The notes: generated from the sequence alone by a model not told the origin. Shown: positions 32,413 to 41,210, counted from the stretch's first letter. The stretch is DNA of 64,000 nucleotides from Streptomyces sp. NBC_00457 (GCF_036014015.1 NZ_CP107905.1:7626001-7690000); one strand, 5' to 3'. A program made the numbers and translations.

Positions 32413-32541
32413 TCAGAAGACCAGGCGCGCTACCACGGTAAGGGCCGTCACCATCAGATTGATGATGACTCCCACCGCGACGTCGACCAGAATCTGACGA
32501 ATCCGGTCACGACGTGCAAGCTTGTACTCAACGGGGTTCAT
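32413..32541 (-). CDS. Small membrane peptide, 42 aa
   Basis: The frame encodes a basic N-terminus (MNPVEYKLARRDRIRQILVD) and one membrane helix (VAVGVIINLMVTALTVVARL), ending VF. ATG at 32541 has AGGAG 10 nt upstream. It converges on nuclease-helicase 2, whose stop is 51 bp away. The charge pattern (positive inside, short helix) resembles small membrane toxins and holin-like peptides. A link to the nuclease-helicase genes is speculation. The interval 32542-33009 upstream holds no other supported gene. Confidence 0.6.
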   Translation of the reverse strand: MNPVEYKLARRDRIRQILVDVAVGVIINLMVTALTVVARLVF

Positions 32542-32819
32542 CGGTTTCCACTCCTGAGCGTGAGCTGGGAATGGCAGGGATCGCCCTACCGGGCATCCGC
32601 AGTCACACCGTGTGAAACACGCGGTGGAGACCACTCGTCGCTCATCGCCGAGGACCGGCACCTGGAACACCGCCGACGTACCCTCCGGGAAGGTGCGCAG
32701 CGGGTAACCACGTTAGTGCACGGGCCAGTTGACGCAGATCGATTTTGGACGCCGTGGTGTCTCCGCCCACTCGCCAGACGCGTTGGCACCCGGCGGGACG
32801 GCCTCGATCGCAATGACAT

Positions 32820-32971
32820 CGGCTGTGTGGAGTGGAGTTTGCGCACGCTCACCTGAAGGCGTTGGCGAGGCTCGAGGATATTGGTGGTCCGCGCACCACA
32901 AGTCACCGGAGCCCGGTGATGAGGCGGACCCCTCGCGCCGCGACCGCCTCAAGAAGGTCACCGCCAAGTGA
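32820..32971 (+). pseudogene. Gene remnant with frame change
   Basis: One frame reads HAHLKALARLEDIGG and GPRTTSHRSP, and a second frame continues GDEADPSRRDRLKKVTAK before a TGA at 32969-32971. Each half looks coding but they are in different frames and no start is visible. Probably the decayed 3' end of a gene; the family is not recognised. Confidence 0.3.
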
Positions 32972-33009
32972 GGGCCGAGCGCTCGGCGGAAGAGCCGCAA
33001 CGCTCGACA

Positions 33010-33594
33010 TCAACTCTGCTTCTCACCCAGTGCCGCGCGCAGCCAGTCCAACGACCCTGTGTCCAGCACCGCGTCAGCGAGAGCCTGGCCCGTCTTCGTG
33101 ACGAGCCGCCCCCGGCTGTTGTCGATCCACCGCTGGGCGTTGGCGTAGCCCTGGTCCCGGTACTCGATGCCCTGGATCATGCACTCCAGCTTGTCGGCGT
33201 CCCGTGCGCAGATCGCTTCCAGGGACTCCTTGGCCTCGTACTCAGCGACCAGGTGGCGCACGGCTTCGGCAAGGAGCTCCGGCATGCCCGCCACCTGGTC
33301 GGCTGTGATGTCACGAGGGTCGGCCTCTCCGATGGTGTACTTCTTGCCGAGGTGGTTGACGTCTCCGGTACGGGTCTCTTGGGAGTCGTGCCAGACGGCG
33401 AGGAACGCCGCCCGGGCGGGGTCGGCGCCCTCCAGCTTCGCGATGATCGTTGCGATGAGGGCGGTACGCCATGAGTGCTCGGCTACTGACTCGGGGTGCT
33501 GCACGCCTGCCATCCACCATCCGGTGCGAGCGGTGTTCTTCAGCGTGCCTGCCTCGTACAGGAAACGGGCAACCGCGGTCAGGTCCTCGGACAC
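33010..33594 (-). CDS. HD-domain hydrolase (YfbR/HDDC2-like)
   Basis: A 194-aa HD-domain protein. The metal and catalytic residues are in HPESVAEHSWRTAL near residue 34, AVWHDSQETRTGD near 65 (the HD pair) and CARDADKLECMIQG near 130. YfbR/HDDC2 proteins are 5'-deoxynucleotidases, and the size fits. GTG at 33594 has GAGAGGAG 9 nt upstream; longer in-frame starts are unsupported. It follows the nuclease-helicase region on the opposite strand. A nucleotide-depleting role beside a nuclease system would be interesting but is not shown. Confidence 0.85.
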   Translation of the reverse strand: MSEDLTAVARFLYEAGTLKNTARTGWWMAGVQHPESVAEHSWRTALIATIIAKLEGADPARAAFLAVWHDSQETRTGDVNHLGKKYTIGEADPRDITADQVAGMPELLAEAVRHLVAEYEAKESLEAICARDADKLECMIQGIEYRDQGYANAQRWIDNSRGRLVTKTGQALADAVLDTGSLDWLRAALGEKQS

Positions 33595-33607
33595 CGTGCG
33601 GCTCCTC

Positions 33608-33945
33608 TCACGCCTCGGCGAGGCGGATCGCGTACCGGATGCTTTCCAACTCCCCTCGCCCGCTCGACGAGAGCTCACGGCTATCCAACATCACGGGGAG
33701 CCGGTCGAGCAGTTGCCCAGGCTGCCGCGCCTGATTGCAGCAGGTTGGGTCGGATCTGCTGAGCGACCACAGTGTATGGATGTTGAGGTCGCTGTAGCCG
33801 TGGTGCGGTACGAGGCCTTGGACGAGGTGTGCGAGGAACTGTCGCAGGGCCACGGTCGGGGTGTGCGGTCGGCGATGAACTCGTCCGTCAGTTCCACGTG
33901 GCGCGTGCGACTGCGCCCGAAGCCCCGCTTGTCCCCCTCGTGAGC
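33608..33945 (-). pseudogene. Frameshifted remnant of a conserved hypothetical gene
   Basis: Read from high to low coordinates, one frame gives VAHEGDKRGFGRSRTRHVELTDEFIADRTP. A second frame continues VALRQFLAHLVQGLVPHHGYSDLNIHTLWS and ends SIRYAIRLAEA before a stop at 33608. Both parts look coding but need a frameshift near 33850. It ends 14 bp from the HD gene start, so it may once have been the preceding gene of that operon. The family is not recognised. Confidence 0.45.
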
Positions 33946-34030
33946 CACACGCAAGTGCGCGCCAGGGAGTGACGATTTCGTGCCTGGCTTTCCATAGCGT
34001 TCTGGTCGTGGCCGCAGAGCCCCGAAACAG

Positions 34031-34077
34031 ACACCGCTTTGAAATACACACCGCATTTGAAATGCGCACCGCTTTTT
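34031..34077 (+). repeat. Three direct repeats before the lipoprotein hydrolase gene
   Basis: ACACCGCTTTGAAATAC, ACACCGCATTTGAAATGC and GCACCGCTTTTTGG begin at 34031, 34048 and 34066, a 17-18 bp period. The last one abuts the ribosome-binding site. The spacing suggests a regulator bound on one helix face, for example the NarL-type response regulator encoded at 36605. Confidence 0.55.
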
Positions 34078-34088
34078 GGAGGCAAGGG

Positions 34089-35024
34089 ATGAACCGCAGG
34101 ATCAAGGCAACCGCCATCGCCGCACTCTCCTCCGTCGTGGTCGGCGCCGCGCTCATCGCCTGCGACGGACCCGTGTCGACCGCTGAGAAGGTCACCGAGG
34201 AGACCACCGGCAAGGTCACCGAGGAGACCGCGGAGAAGAACCTCGGGGACGAGGGCCGGGACGGGGACAACTTCTCCGGCACCAAGAAGATCCGGCTCGG
34301 AAAGCACTCCGTAAACGTCTCCTGCTCGGGCGATGCGACGGAGGGCAAGCCACTCGTCATGCTGATGGCCGGCGGCGGCGACGGACTGGACACCATGGCC
34401 GGCCTGCAGAAGACACTGAGTGAGAAGGGCCGGGTCTGCTCCTACGACCGGCTCGGCGAAGGCAAGAGCGACCAGCCGAAGGGCACCCAGACCATCGACG
34501 ACAGCGCCAAGATCCTCACCGGCGTTCTGGACCGCCTCGCCGGTGACCGCTCCGTCGTCCTGGCCGGCCATTCGCTGGGCGGGTACATCGCCGCCCGGTA
34601 CGCCCCCGGCCACCCGGACCGGATCAAGGGACTGGTGCTCATGGACGCCACCATCCCTGCGCTGACCGCCGGCATTTCGAAGGCGATCCCCGAGTCGGCC
34701 ACCGGCATGGCGGCCGAACTGCGCGACCAGACCATGGCGGTCAACGAGGGCCAGAACCCGGAGCAGTTCATCATCGCCGACACGAAGGTCCGCTCCGCCG
34801 GGAAGATCCCGGTGCAGATCATCAAGCACGAGTCCCAGTACGCCGAGGTCCCCGAGTACGGGCCCGCGCTGGAACAGATGTGGTCCAAGGGCCAGCAGCA
34901 GTGGCGCGCGCTGTCCTCCCGCAGCAAGCTCAGCACCGCTCCGGGGACCGGCCACTACATCCACGTCGACCGCCCGGACATCGCCGTCAAGGCCATCCAG
35001 CGCGTCACCGCACAGGCCGCATAG
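34089..35024 (+). CDS. Alpha/beta-hydrolase lipoprotein
   Basis: A 311-aa secreted lipoprotein. The signal MNRRIKATAIAALSSVVVGA ends in lipobox LIAC (Cys about 24). A Thr/Glu-rich linker (residues about 28-55) contains the repeat EKVTEETTGKVTEETAEK. The hydrolase domain has the nucleophile elbow LAGHSLGGYIAARYAPGHPDR near residue 160 and an active His in GTGHYIHVDRPD near 290. The ATG at 34089 has GGAGG 6 nt upstream. Downstream come a CPBP remnant and a two-component system on the same strand. The substrate is unknown. Confidence 0.85.
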   Translation: MNRRIKATAIAALSSVVVGAALIACDGPVSTAEKVTEETTGKVTEETAEKNLGDEGRDGDNFSGTKKIRLGKHSVNVSCSGDATEGKPLVMLMAGGGDGLDTMAGLQKTLSEKGRVCSYDRLGEGKSDQPKGTQTIDDSAKILTGVLDRLAGDRSVVLAGHSLGGYIAARYAPGHPDRIKGLVLMDATIPALTAGISKAIPESATGMAAELRDQTMAVNEGQNPEQFIIADTKVRSAGKIPVQIIKHESQYAEVPEYGPALEQMWSKGQQQWRALSSRSKLSTAPGTGHYIHVDRPDIAVKAIQRVTAQAA

Positions 35025-35025
35025 G

Positions 35026-35421
35026 CCCCAAAGGCCGCACGGGCCGCCGGGCCCGAACGCGAGCCTGTGGGGCGCCTTCGCCATCGCGGTCGAGGCCGGC
35101 GGCATGCTCACCGCCGCGTACGTCGCCACCCGCAGGCTCTGGGTGCCGATCGGCGTGCACTTCGGCTGGAACTTCGCCGCGTCCGGCATCTTCAGCACCG
35201 AGGTCTCCGGCAACGACACCCCGCAGGGCCTGCTGAACTCCTCGATGTCGGGCCCGGAACTGCTCACCGGCGGCGACTTCGGCCCGGAGGGAAGTGTGTA
35301 CGCGATCCTGTTCGGCGTGCTCGTGACGATCGCGTTCATGTGGCTGGCCCACCGGCGCGGCCACGTGGTGCCCCGCCGACGCGCCGACCGGAACGACGCC
35401 GCCACTAGGCTCGTCCGGTGA
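35026..35421 (+). pseudogene. 5'-truncated CPBP intramembrane metalloprotease
   Basis: An open frame with no proper start encodes the C-terminal third of a CPBP (CAAX/Abi) protease: NASLWGAFAIAVEAGGMLTA, then the zinc-ligand motif VPIGVHFGWNF, then a last membrane segment AILFGVLVTIAFMWLAHRRG. The segments with the EExxR and first His motifs are missing, and the 5' edge joins the hydrolase 3' end within a few bases, so it looks like a deletion scar. The stop overlaps the start of the kinase gene (GTGA). ATG at 35104 could still give a 105-aa peptide. Confidence 0.75.
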
Positions 35422-36608
35422 TCGCCCTCCGGAGAGCCCTCCTCCGCATCCGGGTCCGCCGGACCCCGGGCCAGTGGCTCCAGTTCGACGTGACGGCCTG
35501 GTACCTCGTCCTCGGCCCGCTGCTGCTGGCCGCGTCGTTCCTCCCCTCGCTGCAGAGCCACGGCACACAACTCGGCGGCGTCCCGAACCGGCCCTGGGAC
35601 GGGCTGGCCGTAGTGGTCATCGCCCTGGAGAGCCTCCCGCTGATGATGTGCCGCCGATGGCCGGTGGCCTGCGTGGCACTGGTGTCGGTGGGCTTCGCCC
35701 TGGACCAACTGCTCGGCTACCACTCGCTGGCCGGTACGGCGCTGGCCCTCGCGCTGCTGGGTGCCGGGTCCCGGGTGGAACAGCACCGCCGCGCCACCGC
35801 CCTCGCCCTCTCCGTGGCGTACGTACCGCTGGCCGTCGTCCTCTCCCGGCTCGGCTCGGGCGAGTCGACGAGCGGGTTCGTGATGTTCTACGTGGCGACG
35901 GCCCTGGTCTGGGGCATGGGGGCGTGGCTGCGCGCCGCCCGCATCGCGGAAGCCGACCGCCGGCGCCGCGTCGCCGAGGAGACCCGCACCGCCGAACGCA
36001 CCCGTATCGCCCGCGAGTTGCACGACGTGGTGACCCACCATGTGACGGCGATGGTCGTGCAGACCGAGGCGGCCCGCTATCTGACCTCCGCTCCCGAGCG
36101 CCTCGAACAAGCCCTGACCGCCGTCTCGGAAACCGGCCGGCAGGCCATCGGCGACCTGCGGCACCTGCTCGACCTGCTCAACCCCGATCACAGCCCGCAG
36201 CCGACCGAGGACATGACCCCGCAGGCCGGCACCCTCGGCACCCTGGTGGAACAGACGCGCAGGGCGGGCCAGCCGGTGGAGTTCACCGAGGAGGGCACCC
36301 CGCCGGAGTCCACCGGCAGCGCCCACCTGGTGGCCTACCGGGTGGTGCAGGAAGCCCTGACGAACGCCCTCAAGTACGCCCACGGCATTCGCACTTCGGT
36401 TATGGTGCGCCACGGCGACAAGGAGATAACCGTGGAAGTCACTACGGAGGCATCCGGCTCGCGGGCGACATCCCCCGGCGGCAGCGGACGCGGCCTGGCC
36501 GGGCTGCGGGAGCGGGTCGACGTCCTGGGTGGCGAGTTCAGCGCGGGTCGGCGCACGGGCGGCGGGTTCGTGGTGCGGGCACGCATCCCCGCAAAGGCCC
36601 CCTCGTGA
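35418..36608 (+). CDS. Sensor histidine kinase, NarL/DesK type
   Basis: A 396-aa kinase. Residues about 20-175 contain five or six hydrophobic segments (for example WYLVLGPLLLAASFL and FVMFYVATALVWGMGAWL) with little extracytoplasmic sequence. The HisKA_3 phosphoacceptor box is ARELHDVVTHHVTAMVV near residue 198, and the HATPase has VVQEALTNALKYAHG near 310 and SGRGLAGLRERV near 355. GTG at 35418 overlaps the CPBP remnant stop, and the response-regulator gene overlaps its own stop. The stimulus is probably membrane-associated, by analogy with DesK-like kinases. Confidence 0.92.
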   Translation: MIALRRALLRIRVRRTPGQWLQFDVTAWYLVLGPLLLAASFLPSLQSHGTQLGGVPNRPWDGLAVVVIALESLPLMMCRRWPVACVALVSVGFALDQLLGYHSLAGTALALALLGAGSRVEQHRRATALALSVAYVPLAVVLSRLGSGESTSGFVMFYVATALVWGMGAWLRAARIAEADRRRRVAEETRTAERTRIARELHDVVTHHVTAMVVQTEAARYLTSAPERLEQALTAVSETGRQAIGDLRHLLDLLNPDHSPQPTEDMTPQAGTLGTLVEQTRRAGQPVEFTEEGTPPESTGSAHLVAYRVVQEALTNALKYAHGIRTSVMVRHGDKEITVEVTTEASGSRATSPGGSGRGLAGLRERVDVLGGEFSAGRRTGGGFVVRARIPAKAPS

Positions 36609-37267
36609 CAGTGCCGATCCGGGTCGTGGTCTGCGACGACCAACTACTGATCCGCACTGGGCTGGTGACGATCATCGACGCCCAGCCCGACATGGAGGTG
36701 GCCGGCGAGTGCGGCGACGGACAGGCCGCCGTCGATCTCGTCCGCCGGCTGCGTCCGGACGTCGTCGTGATGGACATCCGTATGCCGGGACTCGACGGCA
36801 TCGGGGCCACCCGGCTGCTGGCCGGGTCCGGGGTGCCGCACCCCGCCAAGGTGCTCGTGGTGACGACGTTCAACCTCGACGAGTACGTCTACGAGGCGCT
36901 GCGCGCCGGGGCCAGCGGGTTCCTGCTCAAGGACGCGCCCCCCGACCGGCTGCTCCACGGCATCCGCACCGTGGCCATGGGCGCCGCCCTGCTGGACCCC
37001 GAGGTGACACGTCAACTGGTGGGCAAGTACGCCGCCCGTATCCGTCCCGCCGAGGACGGCCCGGCCCAGAACATTCCGCTGACCCCCCGCGAACTGGAGG
37101 TCCTGCGCCTGATCGCGGACGGCCTGTCCAACAGCGAGATCGCCGCGGCCCTGATGATCAGCCGGGAGACCGTCAAGACGTTCGTCTCCCGCATCCTCAC
37201 CAAGCTCGGCCTCCGCGACCGCGTCCAAGCCGTCGTCTACGCCTACCGGCACGGGCTGGTGACCTGA
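36605..37267 (+). CDS. NarL-family response regulator
   Basis: A 220-aa regulator. The receiver domain (residues 1-125) has the acidic pair in VVCDDQ near residue 9, the phospho-Asp in VVMDIRMPG near 57, the Thr in VTTFNLDEY and Lys in FLLKDA near 107. The LuxR-type helix-turn-helix follows (LTPRELEVLRLIADGLSNSE near 160). Its GTG start overlaps the kinase stop (GTGA), so the pair is translationally coupled. Likely targets are the genes upstream, whose promoter carries three direct repeats. Confidence 0.93.
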   Translation: MTVPIRVVVCDDQLLIRTGLVTIIDAQPDMEVAGECGDGQAAVDLVRRLRPDVVVMDIRMPGLDGIGATRLLAGSGVPHPAKVLVVTTFNLDEYVYEALRAGASGFLLKDAPPDRLLHGIRTVAMGAALLDPEVTRQLVGKYAARIRPAEDGPAQNIPLTPRELEVLRLIADGLSNSEIAAALMISRETVKTFVSRILTKLGLRDRVQAVVYAYRHGLVT

Positions 37268-37595
37268 CGACCGGCGGTCGATGACCAACGGTCGGGGCGG
37301 CGTAGGGCCGGGGCGCCTTCGTTCCGCGAGCAGCTGGCGCGGGGGCGATTCGTGCGCGAGTCCCGGGCCCGCGACTTCCCTCGCGCTCGAACCCCGCCAG
37401 GACTGACGGCCGCCCTTTCGCGACAGCGCCGTTCCCGGTCGGCTGCATCGAAGGATGTACGGCGGTTTCCTCCGGCCGCACGACGATCGCCCCGCGAAGC
37501 GCCGAGAGCCTGGAGGTATGCCCAACAGCCTCCGCGCGTCCAAGGGCGACGCGTCCACCGCCCTTTCCTCCGCCGGTTGATCGTTCAGCGCGTCT

Positions 37596-37633
37596 TCGCC
37601 GATCAGCCGAGTCGTCGCCGATCAGTCGAGTCG
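37596..37633 (+). repeat. Tandem 19-bp repeat at the end of the MazG-like gene
   Basis: TCGCCGATCAGCCGAGTCG is followed directly by TCGCCGATCAGTCGAGTCG, one base different, ending 4 bp before the MazG-like stop. The rest of 37268-37637 shows no supported gene; a 20-codon frame at 37518 has a ribosome site too close to its ATG. Confidence 0.7.
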
Positions 37634-37637
37634 ACGC

Positions 37638-37985
37638 TCAGGACGCTCCCAGCGAACGCTCCTTCACCCTCGCCAGATGCCGCGTGAACACCTCGCGCGT
37701 GTCCGGAGTCAGCGTGCGCAGCGCCACCAGTGCCGTGATGACCACGTCGCAGAGTTCCGACTGGACGTCGTCCCAGGTGTGGGTCGTCCCCTTGCGCGGG
37801 TTCTGGCCGGTCGCGCCGATCACCGCCTGGGCGACCTCGCCGACCTCCTCCGACAGCTTGAGCATGCGCAGCAGCAGGCCTTCCTGGCCGCCGTGTGCGC
37901 GGTTCTCGTCCAGCCAGGTCCACAGGGCGTCGATGTCGGTCCAGAGGTCGGCGGAGGTCTCGGTGGAGGCGCACTGATCAGTCAT
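37638..37985 (-). CDS. MazG-like nucleotide pyrophosphohydrolase
   Basis: A 115-aa all-alpha NTP pyrophosphatase. The metal-binding EExxE motif is in KLSEEVGEVAQAV near residue 46 and the downstream ExxD in SELCDVVITAL near 80, as in the MazG-like/RS21-C6 group. Such proteins remove pyrophosphate from (d)NTPs, often non-canonical ones. ATG at 37985 gives the short family N-terminus. It is followed on the same strand, after a gap, by no operon partner; the DoxX gene upstream ends 49 bp before it. Confidence 0.85.
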   Translation of the reverse strand: MTDQCASTETSADLWTDIDALWTWLDENRAHGGQEGLLLRMLKLSEEVGEVAQAVIGATGQNPRKGTTHTWDDVQSELCDVVITALVALRTLTPDTREVFTRHLARVKERSLGAS

Positions 37986-38034
37986 GTGGGCAGCTTGGCA
38001 TGGCATGCCGTGGCTGTTCCGTGAGTAGACCCTC

Positions 38035-38601
<567 letters not shown>

Positions 38602-38730
38602 GGTCACTCCCGGAGCAGGCATCAAGGACAGTCCCACGGGTTTCCACCGTCCCACCGATGACACCCACCCGGCCTCCCCGGACCGCCGTACGGGTGGCGC
38701 GGTCCGGGTCGCGGTGTTTGTCTGGCAGTC

Positions 38731-39057
38731 ATGACGATTCAGCCCAAGAACCTCAGCGACCCGGCCGTCCGGGACTTCGTCAGCGCCGTCAACGCGCACG
38801 ACCGCGACGCGTTCCTCGCGCTCCTCACCCCGGACGCGACGATGGCGGACGACGGCTCCGACCGTGACCTCGATGACTGGATCAACCGGGAGATCTTCGA
38901 CTCCCACGGCCACATGGAGGTCGACCGCGAGTCCGACGGCGGCCGTGCTCTCGTCGCCCGCTACAGCAACGACACCTGGGGCGAGATGCGCACCCGGTGG
39001 CGGTTCGACGTCGACGACAGCGGCAAGATCCGGCGCTTCGAGACCGGCCAGGCGTGA
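38731..39057 (+). CDS. SnoaL/NTF2-like domain protein
   Basis: A 108-aa protein with the NTF2-like cone fold: helix VRDFVSAVNAHDRDAFLALL near residue 13, TPDATMADDG near 33 and the beta-rich end WRFDVDDSGKIRRFETGQA. It is a single cytosolic domain of the size of SnoaL-like isomerases and non-catalytic ligand binders. There is no operon link: the DoxX gene is divergent and the aldo/keto reductase has its own promoter. Its substrate or role cannot be predicted. Confidence 0.8.
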   Translation: MTIQPKNLSDPAVRDFVSAVNAHDRDAFLALLTPDATMADDGSDRDLDDWINREIFDSHGHMEVDRESDGGRALVARYSNDTWGEMRTRWRFDVDDSGKIRRFETGQA

Positions 39058-39098
39058 ACGGACCCTGATACTGCAACGAAGTTCCGCTCAGAAAGCCC

Positions 39099-39129
39099 TT
39101 GCCCTAGAGTGCGCTCCAACCCATAGCGT
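39099..39129 (+). promoter_or_regulatory. MerR-type promoter of the aldo/keto reductase gene
   Basis: TTGCCC (39099-39104) and TAGCGT (39124-39129) are separated by 19 bp that contain TAGAGTGCGCTCCAAC. That overlong spacer and AGTGCGCTCC core resemble MerR-activated promoters of actinobacterial reductase genes. The start point would be about 2 bp before the ATG, so the mRNA is practically leaderless. Confidence 0.6.
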
Positions 39130-39137
39130 CCCGGGTC

Positions 39138-40133
39138 ATGGAGACGATCTCGCACACCAGGACCCTCGGCCGCACCGGCATCGAAGTCAGCGCTCTCGGC
39201 TTCGGCTGCTGGGCCATCGGCGGTGAGTGGCAGGACCCGGACGGGCAGCCGCTCGGCTGGGGCGCGGTCGACGACGAGGAGTCCGTGCGGGCCGTCCGGC
39301 GCGCACTCGACCTCGGCGTCACCTTCTTCGACACCGCCGACACCTATGGCGCGGGGCACAGTGAGCGCGTCCTCGGCCGCGCGCTCGGCAAGCGCCGCGC
39401 CGACGTGGTCCTCGCCACCAAGTGGGGCAACATCTTCGACGAGGAGACCCGCACCCTCACCGGCAGTGACGACTCCCCGGCGTACGCCCGCCGCGCCCTG
39501 ACCGCCTCACTGCGCCGCCTCGACACCGACTACGTCGACCTCTACCAGCTGCACCTCTCCGACGCCGACCCCGAGAAGGCCGCCGAACTCCGGGAGGCGT
39601 GCGAGGAGTTCGTGAGTGAGGGGCTCATACGGTCGTACGCCTGGAGCACCGACGATCCCGCCCGCGCCGCCGTCTTCGCGGAGGGCGCGCACTGTGCCGC
39701 CGTACAGCATCGGCTCAACATCCTTCAGGACGCGCCCGAAATGCTCGCTCTGTGCGAGGAGTTGGGGCTTGCCAGCATCAACCGGAGTCCGCTGGCGATG
39801 GGGTTGCTGACCGGGAAGCGGGCCGCCGGGCAGGCGCTTGAGGCCGGGGACATCCGCAGCGCCCCGCCCGCCTGGCTGCCGGGCTTCTCGCAGGGTGCGG
39901 GCGCGGACCCGGAGTGGGTCCAGCGGGTCGACGCGCTCAAGGACATCCTCACCAGTGGCGGCCGTACGCTCGCCCAGGGCGCCCTCGCCTGGGTCTGGGC
40001 GCGCAGTCCGCGCACCGTGCCGATCCCGGGGTTCCGTACGGTCGCCCAGGCCGAGCAGAACGCCGGCGCGCTCGCCCAAGGGCCGCTGACCGCCGCCCAG
40101 TTGGCCGAGATCGACGGCATTCTGGGGCGGTGA
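39138..40133 (+). CDS. Aldo/keto reductase
   Basis: A 331-aa TIM-barrel NADPH-dependent reductase. The catalytic tetrad is visible: Asp and Tyr in FDTADTYGAGHSE near residue 61, Lys in VVLATKWGN near 94, and His in YQLHLSD near 138. The C-terminal cofactor block is VPIPGFRTVAQAEQN near 295. It likely reduces small aldehydes or ketones. A MerR-like promoter precedes it but no adjacent merR gene is present, so the regulator lies elsewhere. The 294 bp that follow contain a long hairpin and no gene. Confidence 0.93.
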   Translation: METISHTRTLGRTGIEVSALGFGCWAIGGEWQDPDGQPLGWGAVDDEESVRAVRRALDLGVTFFDTADTYGAGHSERVLGRALGKRRADVVLATKWGNIFDEETRTLTGSDDSPAYARRALTASLRRLDTDYVDLYQLHLSDADPEKAAELREACEEFVSEGLIRSYAWSTDDPARAAVFAEGAHCAAVQHRLNILQDAPEMLALCEELGLASINRSPLAMGLLTGKRAAGQALEAGDIRSAPPAWLPGFSQGAGADPEWVQRVDALKDILTSGGRTLAQGALAWVWARSPRTVPIPGFRTVAQAEQNAGALAQGPLTAAQLAEIDGILGR

Positions 40134-40148
40134 GCGAACCGGCCTTAT

Positions 40149-40229
40149 GGCAGCCGTTCCACGGTTCGGTGAGCACCTCGCGGTCCCGCGCGAGGCCGCC
40201 CCCCAGCCCGGTGCCGTGGAACAGCTGCC
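40149..40229. terminator. Long imperfect hairpin between convergent genes
   Basis: GGCAGCCGTTCCACGG (40149-40164) pairs with CCGTGGAACAGCTGCC (40214-40229) with one mismatch. The 49-nt loop contains a second hairpin (CCTCGCG / CGCGAGG). It sits between the convergent aldo/keto reductase and SDR genes and probably ends transcription both ways. It could also be a structured RNA. Confidence 0.6.
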
Positions 40230-40427
40230 ATGTCCCCCCTGTCCCCCCTCACAGTGGCTGACGGGAGCTGAACGCTCCGACTGTGAAGCTCTTGTGGAGA
40301 GGAGTTGAGCATAAGCCTCCCACCGGCCGCAATGCAGCGGACTGTCACATTCCGGTTGTGCACGTTGTGAAGCCTGTGGGCTGGGGGTGCGCCAGGAATG
40401 CGCCAGGAGTGCCCTCGGGTGGTGTGC

Positions 40428-41210
40428 TCAGCCGCGTCCGACGTACGGCATCGCCGTCGCCAGCACCGTCGCGAACTGCACGTTCGCCTCCAGCGGCAGC
40501 TCCGCCATGTGCCGCACCGTGCGCGCCACATCGGCCACGTCCATCACGGGTTCCGGTGCGACCTCGCCGTTCGCCTGCAGCGCCCCCGTCCGCATCCGGG
40601 CCGTCATGTCCGTCGCCGCGTTGCCGATGTCGATCTGCCCGACCGCGATGTTGTACGGCCGCCCGTCCAGCGACAGTGACTTCGTCAGGCCGGTCAGCGC
40701 GTGCTTGGTCGCCGTGTAGGCGACGGAGTGCGGGCGGGGTGTATGGGCGGAAATCGACCCGTTGTTGATGATTCGGCCGCCCTGTGGGTCCTGGGTCTTC
40801 ATCTCGCGGTACGCCGCCTGCGCGCACAGGAACGCTCCGTTGAGGTTGGTGTCCACGACGTGGCGCCAGGCGTCGTACGGCAGGTCTTCCACCGGTACGC
40901 CGCCGGGGCCGAACGTTCCCGCGTTGTTGAACAGCAGGTCCACCCGTCCGAACCGGTCCTTGGCCGCGGTGAACAGGGCGGTGACGTCCTCCGGTTGTGA
41001 CACGTCCGTCCGTACGGTGAGGGCGGCGGCCTCGGGTGCGAGTGCGGCCGTTTCCGTCAGGGTCTCGGGGTGTCTTCCGGCCAGGGCCACGGACCAGCCG
41101 GTGCGCAGTAGTTCTACGGCTACTGCTCGGCCGATGCCGGAGCCGGCGCCGGTGACTACGGCGATGCGGGTTCCGTTGCCGGGTTGCGTGGTCGTTTGCG
41201 TGGCGTTCAT
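40428..41210 (-). CDS. SDR-family oxidoreductase
   Basis: A 260-aa classical short-chain dehydrogenase. [10 protein letters not shown] is near residue 22, AGRHPE after strand 2 suggests [13 protein letters not shown] is near 98, and the catalytic Ser and YxxxK are in NGSISAH and [10 protein letters not shown] near 152-170. It starts at ATG 41210. It converges on the aldo/keto reductase. A dispersed repeat lies just upstream (41266-41330), between it and the divergent phosphatase gene. The substrate is unknown. Confidence 0.9.
   Translation of the reverse strand: MNATQTTTQPGNGTRIAVVTGAGSGIGRAVAVELLRTGWSVALAGRHPETLTETAALAPEAAALTVRTDVSQPEDVTALFTAAKDRFGRVDLLFNNAGTFGPGGVPVEDLPYDAWRHVVDTNLNGAFLCAQAAYREMKTQDPQGGRIINNGSISAHTPRPHSVAYTATKHALTGLTKSLSLDGRPYNIAVGQIDIGNAATDMTARMRTGALQANGEVAPEPVMDVADVARTVRHMAELPLEANVQFATVLATAMPYVGRG

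Noticed and set aside
32712..32760. Possible fourth cassette right end
   Set aside because: TGCACGGGCCAG and CGCAGATCGATTTTGG resemble parts of 21947-22010, but the rnpB-end core is missing and large gaps are needed. Not strong enough to list as a boundary.
34089..36413. 841-codon minus-strand frame opposite the hydrolase and kinase genes
   Set aside because: It is a GC-frame-3 shadow with no start signal, no domain and a Gly/Val/Arg-dominated composition.
37518..37580. 20-codon frame MPNSLRASKGDAST after GGAGGT
   Set aside because: The ribosome site is one base from the ATG, which is too close. Nothing supports the peptide.
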